NCBI RefSeq assembly: GCF_902826655.1
Contig: NZ_CADEFR010000039.1
Coordinates: 1-35,056, forward strand
Source of the DNA: an uncultured Methylibium sp.
GTDB lineage: Bacteria; Pseudomonadota; Gammaproteobacteria; Burkholderiales; Burkholderiaceae_C
Length of the DNA stretch: 35,056 nt
Direction: 5' to 3'
Below the pieces are notes generated by a model. It did no database searches. It was not told where the DNA came from and worked only from the letters and a program-made list of their open reading frames with translations. Both the position numbers and the translations under genes were made by a program. Below, in pieces: positions 29,144-35,056 of the stretch; position 1 is the first letter of the stretch, and the number at the start of each line of letters is the position of its first letter.

Positions 29144-30721
29144 ATGGGCATGCTGACCGATCAGACCGTCCTCGTGCTGGGCCTCGGCGACTCCGGACTC
29201 GCGATGGCGCGCTGGTGCGCGCGCGAGGGGGCCCGGGTGCGCGTGGCCGACTCGCGCGAGAGCCCGCCGCAGGCCGCGGCGCTGGCCGAGCTCCTGCCGG
29301 GCGCGACGCCGGAGCGCGGCTTCGACCCGTCGCTGCTGGACGGCGTGCAGCGCGTGCTCAAGAGCCCCGGCCTGTCGCCGCTGGATCCGTCGCTGACGCC
29401 GCTGCTGGCCGCGGCGCGCGAGCGCGGCCTGCCGGTGCAGGGCGAGCTCGAGCTCTTCGTGCAGGCGCTCGCCGCGCTGAAGGCCGCGCGCGGCTACGCG
29501 CCGAAGCTGATCGCGATCACCGGCACCAACGGCAAGACCACGACGACGCAGATGTGCGGCCTGCTGGTCGAGCGCAGCGGCGCCAGCGTCGCGGTGGCCG
29601 GCAACGTCGGCCCGACGATGCTGGCCACGCTGACGGCCGCGCTGGATGCGGCCGATGGGCCGGCGGCCGACGGCGCCGGGTCGACGCCGCTGCCCGAGGT
29701 CTGGGTGCTGGAGCTGTCGAGCTTCCAGCTCGACGGCGTGCAGGGCTTCGCGCCGGACGCCGCAGCGGTGCTGAACGTGACCCAGGACCACTTGGACTGG
29801 CACGGCAGCCTCGACGCCTACGCCGGCGCCAAGGCGCGCGTCTACGGCGCGGCCGATGCGTGGGACAGCGTCATGGTCGTGAACCGCGACGACGCGCTGG
29901 TCGAGACCATGGTGCCCGCGCCGCTGCCGCAGAAGGGTCGCGGCGCGAAGCCGCTGGTGCGCCAGGTCCTGCGCTTCGGCGTCGGTGCGCCGCAGCGGCC
30001 CGGCGACTACGGCCTGGTCGTCGAGAACGGCATGGCCTGGCTGGTGCGCGCGATGCCGGCCGACGAGACCCACAAGCCGCGCGGCAGCGAGCCGGCCGAG
30101 GACCTGCACCTGCAGCGCCTGATGCCGGCCGACGCGCTGCGCGTGCGCGGCCGCCACAACGCCGCCAACGCGCTGGCCGCGCTGGCGCTGGCCACGGCGA
30201 TCGGCCGGCCGCTGGCGCCGATGCTGCACGGCCTGCGCGAGTACCGCGGCGAGCCGCACCGCGTCGAGTTCATCGCCAGCGTCGGCGGCATCGAGGCCTA
30301 CGACGACAGCAAGGGCACCAACGTCGGCGCCACCGTCGCGGCGCTCGACGGCCTGGGCGCCGACAAGGCGCCGGCACGGCTGGCCGTGATCCTGGGCGGC
30401 GACGGCAAGGGCCAGGACTTCGGGCCGCTGGCGTTGCCGCTGGCGCGCCATGCGCGCGCGGTCGCGCTGATCGGCCGCGACGCGCCAGCCATCGAGGCGG
30501 TGGTGGGCAGCGCCTTGCGCGAAGCCGGCCTGCCGCTGCAGCGCCACGACGGCCTCGAGGCCGCGACCCGCTGGTGCTTCGACCAAGCCCGGCCCGGCGA
30601 CGCCGTACTGCTGAGCCCGGCCTGCGCCAGCCTGGACATGTTCCGCAACTACGCGCACCGCGCCGAGGTCTTCGCGGCCACGGTGCAGGCGGTCGCGCAC
30701 GACCTGGGAGAAGCCGCATGA
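29144..30721 (+). CDS. murD: UDP-MurNAc-L-Ala:D-Glu ligase
   Basis: Adds D-glutamate to UDP-MurNAc-L-Ala. The N-terminal domain begins [16 protein letters not shown]; the ATP loop is [36 protein letters not shown] and [15 protein letters not shown] are family motifs, and [12 protein letters not shown] marks the C-terminal domain. At 525 residues it is about 85 longer than E. coli MurD; extra sequence sits near 165-180 ([12 protein letters not shown]) and around 255-325. ATG 29144 is used, but ATG 29150 is better spaced from GAGG at 29137-29140. The stop overlaps ftsW (ATGA). Confidence 0.96.
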   Translation: MGMLTDQTVLVLGLGDSGLAMARWCAREGARVRVADSRESPPQAAALAELLPGATPERGFDPSLLDGVQRVLKSPGLSPLDPSLTPLLAAARERGLPVQGELELFVQALAALKAARGYAPKLIAITGTNGKTTTTQMCGLLVERSGASVAVAGNVGPTMLATLTAALDAADGPAADGAGSTPLPEVWVLELSSFQLDGVQGFAPDAAAVLNVTQDHLDWHGSLDAYAGAKARVYGAADAWDSVMVVNRDDALVETMVPAPLPQKGRGAKPLVRQVLRFGVGAPQRPGDYGLVVENGMAWLVRAMPADETHKPRGSEPAEDLHLQRLMPADALRVRGRHNAANALAALALATAIGRPLAPMLHGLREYRGEPHRVEFIASVGGIEAYDDSKGTNVGATVAALDGLGADKAPARLAVILGGDGKGQDFGPLALPLARHARAVALIGRDAPAIEAVVGSALREAGLPLQRHDGLEAATRWCFDQARPGDAVLLSPACASLDMFRNYAHRAEVFAATVQAVAHDLGEAA

Positions 30722-31986
30722 GCACCGCAGCCCCCTTCAGCCTCGATGCGCTGCGCGGTCGCGTCGCCGCCTGGCTCGGCCTCGGCGGCCGCGACGCGCT
30801 GCCGGTGCGCGACTGGGTCAATGCCGCGCCGGCCAACCCCTCGCGCGTGCTCGGCTTCGACCAGGCGATGGTGCTGGTGGTCGCGGCGCTGCTGGCGCTC
30901 GGCCTGGTGATGGTGTTCTCCAGCACGATCGCGCTGCCCGACAACCCGCGCACCGCGCGCATCGCGCCGAACGCGACCTACATGCTGGTGCGGCACGCGC
31001 TGGCGCTGGGCGTCGGCCTGATGTGCGCGCTGGTCGCCGTGCAGGTGCCGCTGCGCGTCTGGGAGCGCTGGGCGCCGTGGCTGTTCGCCGGCTCGATCCT
31101 GCTGCTGGTGCTGGTGCTGGTGCCCTACATCGGCCGCGAGAGCAAGGGCGCGCGCCGCTGGATCCCGCTGGGCGTGACGAGCTTCCAGCCCAGCGAGCTG
31201 GCCAAGCTGGCGATCGCGATGTACGCCGCCAGCTACATGGTCCGCAAGATGGAGATCAAGGAGAACTTCCTGCGCGCCGTGACGCCGATGGTCATCGCGC
31301 TGGCGGTCGTCGGCCTGCTGCTGCTGGCCGAGCCGGACATGGGCGCCTTCATCGTCATCGCGGCCGTCGCGATGGGCATCCTCTTCCTGGGTGGCGTCAA
31401 CGGCCGCATGTTCCTGCTGAGCCTGCTGGTGCTGCTGGGCGCCTTCGTCGCGATGATCGTGATGAGCCCCTGGCGCGCCGAGCGCATCCTCGCCTTCCTG
31501 CGTCCGTGGGACCCGGTGTATTCGCAGGGCAAGGGCTACCAGCTGGTGCATTCGCTGATCGCCTTCGGCCGCGGCGAGATCTTCGGCCAGGGCCTGGGCA
31601 GCAGCGTCGAGAAACTGCACTACCTGCCCGAAGCCCACACCGACTTCCTGCTCGCCGTGATCGGCGAGGAACTCGGCTTCGTCGGCGTCGCGCTGGTGAT
31701 CGCGGCCTTCTTCTGGCTGACCCGCCGCATCTTCCACATCGGCCGCCAGGCGATCGCGCTGGACCGCGTGTTCTCGGGGCTGCTGGCGCAGGGCATCGGG
31801 ATCTGGATCGGCGGGCAGGCGTTCATCAACATGGGCGTCAATCTCGGTGTCCTGCCGACCAAGGGGCTGACCTTGCCGCTGATGAGCTACGGGGGGTCGG
31901 CGATTCTTCTCAACTGCGTGGCGTTGGCGATCGTGTTGAGGGTCGATATCGAGAATCGGCAGCTGATGCGAGGGGGGCGGGCTTGA
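30718..31986 (+). CDS. ftsW: Septal peptidoglycan polymerase FtsW
   Basis: SEDS-family glycosyltransferase that polymerises lipid II at the septum with FtsI. It has 422 residues: a cytoplasmic N-terminus of about 45, then about ten membrane helices. Landmarks are [34 protein letters not shown], the large loop with [39 protein letters not shown] and [20 protein letters not shown] near the end. GGGAG precedes ATG. The last ~40 codons use rare codons (five GGG, three TTG, AGG, CGA, ATT, CTT, AAT) unlike the rest, right before a repeat element that begins at the stop codon. Confidence 0.97.
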   Translation: MSTAAPFSLDALRGRVAAWLGLGGRDALPVRDWVNAAPANPSRVLGFDQAMVLVVAALLALGLVMVFSSTIALPDNPRTARIAPNATYMLVRHALALGVGLMCALVAVQVPLRVWERWAPWLFAGSILLLVLVLVPYIGRESKGARRWIPLGVTSFQPSELAKLAIAMYAASYMVRKMEIKENFLRAVTPMVIALAVVGLLLLAEPDMGAFIVIAAVAMGILFLGGVNGRMFLLSLLVLLGAFVAMIVMSPWRAERILAFLRPWDPVYSQGKGYQLVHSLIAFGRGEIFGQGLGSSVEKLHYLPEAHTDFLLAVIGEELGFVGVALVIAAFFWLTRRIFHIGRQAIALDRVFSGLLAQGIGIWIGGQAFINMGVNLGVLPTKGLTLPLMSYGGSAILLNCVALAIVLRVDIENRQLMRGGRA

Positions 31987-32040
31987 AGCTGCTCTTGTGC
32001 GCTTCGGTACGACGCGCCGGTCTCGCCCGGCAGGCGAGTC

Positions 32041-32066
32041 ACTTTCTTTGCTGGCTCAAAGAAAGT
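32041..32066. repeat. Core hairpin of the repeat, left arm copy
   Basis: ACTTTCTTTG (32041-32050), loop CTGGCT, CAAAGAAAGT (32057-32066): a perfect ten-base-pair stem, followed by the partial direct repeat AACCAAAGAAAG. An identical copy is at 35017-35042. Confidence 0.85.
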
Positions 32067-32379
32067 AACCAAAGAAAGAGCCTGGAACGCCAGCCATTTG
32101 GCCGAGGCGAAGCGATCGCTTCGCTCCGCACAGAGCAGTGCCTGGGCTCGCCCGCGAGGGGCTCGAACATTTCGGTTGTTGAAGGGCGAGGCAACTCTCG
32201 GCGCCCGCTCGTCCAAGGCCGCTGCCTCGTTGGACGTTTGGCGAGTCGAGCTCACGACGGCGCTGCAAGACAGCGTTGTTCGAGCCCCTCGCGGGCGAGC
32301 CGTGGTGAGCAGAAGTCCGGAGCGCAGCGACCGAACCGCTCAACCCAAATGGCTGGCGTTCAGGCCCTTTGCTTTGGTT

Positions 32380-32407
32380 ACTTTCATTTGGGCCAGCAAA
32401 TGAAAGT
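32380..32407. repeat. Core hairpin of the repeat, right arm copy (inverted)
   Basis: ACTTTCATTTG (32380-32390), loop GGCCAG, CAAATGAAAGT (32397-32407): an eleven-base-pair stem. Compared with the left copy, both strands changed together (one added A-T pair), so pairing is kept; the loop is CTGGCC when read in the left-copy orientation. Confidence 0.85.
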
Positions 32408-32464
32408 GACTCGCCTGCGGGGCGAGACCCGCGCGTCGTATCGCGCGACAGAGGGCGGTGCCGA

Positions 32465-33553
32465 GTGACCACCCAACGCCATCTGGTCGTGATGGCCGCC
32501 GGCACCGGCGGCCACATCATCCCCGGCCTTGCCGTCGCGCAGGAAATGCAGCACCGCGGCTGGACCATCAGCTGGCTCGGCACCGAGCAGGGCATGGAGA
32601 ACCGCCTGGTTCCGGCCAGCGGCATTCCGCTCGACACCATTTCCTTCAGCGGCCTGCGCGGCAAGGGCCTGCTGCACACGCTGACCGGCGGCCTGCGCCT
32701 GCTGGGCGCCTTCGGGGCCTGCCTGAAGATCCTGCGTCAGCGCGCCACCACCGCGGTGCTGGGCATGGGCGGCTACGTCTGCTTCCCTGGCGGGCTGATG
32801 GCCTCGCTGCTGGGCAAGCCGCTGCTGCTGGTGAATGCCGACGCGGCGCTGCTGATGAGCAACCGCGCGCTCAGGCCGGTGGCCGACCGTATCGCCTTCG
32901 GCTTCGACGGCGCGGCGGCGGCGCGCACGAAGCAGGCGGTCGTGACCGGCAACCCGGTGCGCGCCGAGATCGAGGCGCTGCCCGCGCCGACCGAGCGCTA
33001 CGCCGGCCGCGAAGGACCGCTGCGCGTGCTGGTGGTCGGCGGCAGCCTGGGTGCGAGGGTCCTGAACGAGACGCTGCCGCAGGCGCTGGCGCTGCTGGAG
33101 CCGACCGAGCGGCCGCTGGTCATCCATCAGACCGGCGCGCTCAACCGCGACGCGGTGCGCGCTGCCTACGAGCTGGTCGGCCTCAGGCAGGGCATCGAGG
33201 TGCAGGCCTTCATCGACGACATGGCGGCGCGCCTCGCGCACTGCGACCTGGTGGTCTGCCGCGCCGGTGCGGTGACGGTCAGCGAGCTGTGCGCCGCCGG
33301 CGTGGCCAGCGTGCTGGTGCCGCTGATCGTCAGCACCACCTCGCACCAGCGCGACAACGCGCTCTACATGGCCCAGCACGGCGCCGCCCTCCACCTGCCG
33401 CAGGCCGACCTGACGCCGCAGGCGCTGGCCGAACTGCTGCGCTCCTTCGATCGCACGCAGCTGCTGGCGATGGCCGAGAAGGCGCGCGCGCTGAGCCGGC
33501 CGCGCGCCGCGGCGCGCGTGGCCGACGAGATCGAAAGGCTGGTGCGCGCATGA
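32465..33553 (+). CDS. murG: UDP-GlcNAc:lipid I GlcNAc-transferase MurG
   Basis: Peripheral inner-membrane enzyme that converts lipid I to lipid II. It has 362 residues in two Rossmann domains: the N-terminal glycine loop [15 protein letters not shown] near 10-24 and [11 protein letters not shown] near 99-109. The C-terminal domain starts with [37 protein letters not shown] and [13 protein letters not shown] line the donor site. GTG 32465 gives the family N-terminus ([17 protein letters not shown]); longer frames run into the repeat. The ribosome site (AGGGCGG) is modest and lies only about 10 bases past the repeat's right end. The stop overlaps murC (ATGA). Confidence 0.96.
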   Translation: MTTQRHLVVMAAGTGGHIIPGLAVAQEMQHRGWTISWLGTEQGMENRLVPASGIPLDTISFSGLRGKGLLHTLTGGLRLLGAFGACLKILRQRATTAVLGMGGYVCFPGGLMASLLGKPLLLVNADAALLMSNRALRPVADRIAFGFDGAAAARTKQAVVTGNPVRAEIEALPAPTERYAGREGPLRVLVVGGSLGARVLNETLPQALALLEPTERPLVIHQTGALNRDAVRAAYELVGLRQGIEVQAFIDDMAARLAHCDLVVCRAGAVTVSELCAAGVASVLVPLIVSTTSHQRDNALYMAQHGAALHLPQADLTPQALAELLRSFDRTQLLAMAEKARALSRPRAAARVADEIERLVRA

Positions 33554-34962
33554 AACATGCCGTCAAGCACATCCACTTCGTCGGCGTCGGCGGCGCCGGC
33601 ATGTCGGGCATCGCCGAGATCCTGCACAACCTCGGCTACGTCGTCTCGGGCTCCGACCAGAGCGACAGCGCGACCACGCGCCGGCTCGCCTCGCTGGGCA
33701 TCCGCATCGCGATCGGCCACGACGCCGGGCACATCGCCGGCGCCGAGGCGGTGGTCACCTCGACCGCGGTGAAGGGCGACAACCCCGAGGTCATCGCGGC
33801 GCGCAGCCGGCGCGTGCCGGTGGTGCCGCGCGCGGTGATGCTGGCCGAGCTGATGCGGCTGAAGCAGGGCATCGCGATCGCCGGCACGCACGGCAAGACG
33901 ACGACCACCTCGCTGGTCGCCAGCGTGCTGGCGGAGGCCGGGCTGGATCCGACCTTCGTGATCGGCGGGCGGCTCGTCAGCGCCGGCGCCAACTCGCGGC
34001 TCGGTGTCGGCGACTACATCGTCGTCGAGGCCGACGAGAGCGATGCGTCCTTCCTGAACCTGATGCCGGTGCTCAGCGTCGTGACCAACATCGACGCCGA
34101 CCACATGGACACCTACGGCCACGACTTCGCGAAGCTCAAGGCCGCCTTCGTCGAGTTCCTGCACCGCATGCCCTTCTACGGCGCCGCCATCGTCTGCGGC
34201 GACGACCCGGGCGTGCGCTCCATCGTGCCGATGATCTCGCGGCCGGTGGTGAGCTACGGCTTCGCCGAGGACACGCAGATCCGCGCGGTGCAGGTGCAGG
34301 CGCTGCCCGGCGGGCAGATGCGCTTCGTCGCGCAGCGCCGCAACGGCGTGCGCATGCCCGACCTGCCGGTCACGCTCAACCTGCCCGGCGAGCACAACGT
34401 GCTGAACGCGCTGGCCGTCATCGCCGTCGCGGCCGAGCTGGAGCTGCCCGACGCGCCGCTGCAGAAGGCGCTGGCCGAGTTCCACGGCGTGGGCCGGCGC
34501 TTCCAGCGCTACGGCGACCTGGCGCTGCCGGCCGGCGGCGGCACGTTCACGCTGATCGACGACTACGGCCACCACCCGGTCGAGATGGCCGCCGTGATCG
34601 CCGCCGCGCGCGGCGCCTTCCCGGGCCGCCGCCTGGTGCTGGCCTTCCAGCCGCACCGCTACACGCGCACCCGCGACTGCTTCGAGGACTTCGTCAAGGT
34701 CATGGGCACGGCCGACGCGGTGCTGCTGGCCGAGGTCTACGCGGCCGGCGAGGCGCCCATCGTCGCGGCGGACGGGCGGGCACTCGCGCGTGCCGTGCGC
34801 GTGGCGGGCAAGCTGGAGCCGGTGTTCGTCGACGACATCGGTGCGATGGCGCAGGCGGTCGTCGACAACGTCCGGGACGGGGATGTCGTCATTGCCATGG
34901 GGGCGGGGTCGATTGGTTCCGTCTGCGGGCAGGTTGTGGACCTGCTGGGGGTGAAGCCTTGA
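33550..34962 (+). CDS. murC: UDP-MurNAc:L-alanine ligase
   Basis: First Mur ligase, adding L-Ala to UDP-MurNAc. It has 470 residues: N-terminal [20 protein letters not shown] loop [54 protein letters not shown], and C-terminal [14 protein letters not shown] and [16 protein letters not shown]. The ATG overlaps the murG stop. The last ~35 codons again contain rare choices (five GGG, two ATT, GGT, GTT, CCT), next to a second repeat copy that begins at the stop codon. In relatives ddl or murB and ftsQAZ usually come next, outside this window. Confidence 0.97.
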   Translation: MKHAVKHIHFVGVGGAGMSGIAEILHNLGYVVSGSDQSDSATTRRLASLGIRIAIGHDAGHIAGAEAVVTSTAVKGDNPEVIAARSRRVPVVPRAVMLAELMRLKQGIAIAGTHGKTTTTSLVASVLAEAGLDPTFVIGGRLVSAGANSRLGVGDYIVVEADESDASFLNLMPVLSVVTNIDADHMDTYGHDFAKLKAAFVEFLHRMPFYGAAIVCGDDPGVRSIVPMISRPVVSYGFAEDTQIRAVQVQALPGGQMRFVAQRRNGVRMPDLPVTLNLPGEHNVLNALAVIAVAAELELPDAPLQKALAEFHGVGRRFQRYGDLALPAGGGTFTLIDDYGHHPVEMAAVIAAARGAFPGRRLVLAFQPHRYTRTRDCFEDFVKVMGTADAVLLAEVYAAGEAPIVAADGRALARAVRVAGKLEPVFVDDIGAMAQAVVDNVRDGDVVIAMGAGSIGSVCGQVVDLLGVKP

Positions 34963-35056
34963 AGCGGCATCTTTGCACTGCGGTGCGGCGCGCCGGTCTC
35001 GCCCGGCAGGCGAGTCACTTTCTTTGCTGGCTCAAAGAAAGTAACCAAAGAAAGAG
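34958..35056. repeat. Second copy of the palindromic repeat, cut by window end
   Basis: Bases 34989-35056 are identical to 32013-32080 over 68 positions, in direct orientation, including the core hairpin (35017-35042). The preceding 31 bases, back to the murC stop codon, match the ftsW-side copy at 22 of 31 positions. Whether the right inverted arm follows cannot be seen. Confidence 0.9.

Larger units (their letters stand above)
31982..32440. repeat. Large palindromic repeat element between ftsW and murG
   Basis: The 478-base gap in an otherwise gapless operon is filled by an imperfect palindrome. The left arm (32008-32168) and right arm (32278-32440) match as inverted repeats, including TACGACGCG, the GGCGAGTCACTTTC block, AACGCCAGCCATTTGG and GGCTCGCCCGCGAGGGGCTC. 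The 109-base centre holds short hairpins (GTCCAA/TTGGAC at 32211-32235; CGCTG/CAGCG at 32261-32275). The left side resembles the repeat after murC back to the ftsW stop codon. No transposase or credible gene lies inside. It resembles mobile palindromic repeats with an AAAGAAAGTAACCAAAGAAA core that I recall from other betaproteobacteria. Confidence 0.88.

Noticed and set aside
32056-32679. Open frames within the ftsW-murG gap (for example 32098-32403 plus and 32056-32679 minus)
   Set aside because: They read through the inverted repeat arms, have no ribosome site or family resemblance, and the minus frame overlaps murG.

Overview
The window is about 35 kb of very GC-rich DNA with strong G/C third-position bias. 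Gene content points to a betaproteobacterium of the order Burkholderiales: a GltL-type ABC ATPase, PyrC-type dihydroorotase, class A RNase P RNA, several MCP/two-component genes, and a division/cell-wall (dcw) cluster in the order mraZ-rsmH-ftsL-ftsI-murE-murF-mraY-murD-ftsW-murG-murC. This placement is an inference; no 16S gene is present.

Layout. 1-498: 3' part of gltL. 506-2688 (minus): a secreted zinc-peptidase-like protein and a membrane protein, apparently one operon. 2805-4602: pyrC and a NYN-domain nuclease-like gene. 4603-4943: a gene-free stretch of nested inverted repeats between convergent genes. 4944-6240: cysteine synthase (minus) divergent from the RNase P RNA gene. 6302-9295: a Bcr/CflA-type exporter convergent with a chemotaxis receptor. 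9428-11912: a TetR regulator overlapping an anchored protein of unknown function, then a DUF1857-like protein. 11926-17005 (minus): three co-oriented signalling genes (sensor kinase, NarL-type regulator, hybrid kinase). 17220-21277: a compact Csu-like (archaic) chaperone-usher pilus operon. 21440-34962: the dcw cluster. The window ends inside a repeat.

How the genes work together. rsmH to murC form a tightly packed, mostly stop/start-overlapping operon that makes the peptidoglycan precursor from UDP-MurNAc to lipid II and supplies septal synthase parts (FtsL, FtsI, FtsW). It starts at a good sigma70-like promoter whose downstream part carries four 10-bp-spaced MraZ-type boxes, so autoregulation by MraZ is likely. 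The pilus operon has one donor-strand-bearing subunit, one chaperone, one usher and a second subunit that seems to lack a donor strand; the neighbouring two-component genes, transcribed divergently, are candidate regulators.

No clearly new multi-gene system is evident. The most unusual feature is a large palindromic repeat element, about 430 bp, between ftsW and murG. A second copy (68 bp identical, running off the window) lies directly after murC. The element contains a hairpin whose two arm copies differ by a base-pair-preserving change, and the last ~40 codons of both ftsW and murC, just before the repeats, use rare codons unlike the rest of the genes.
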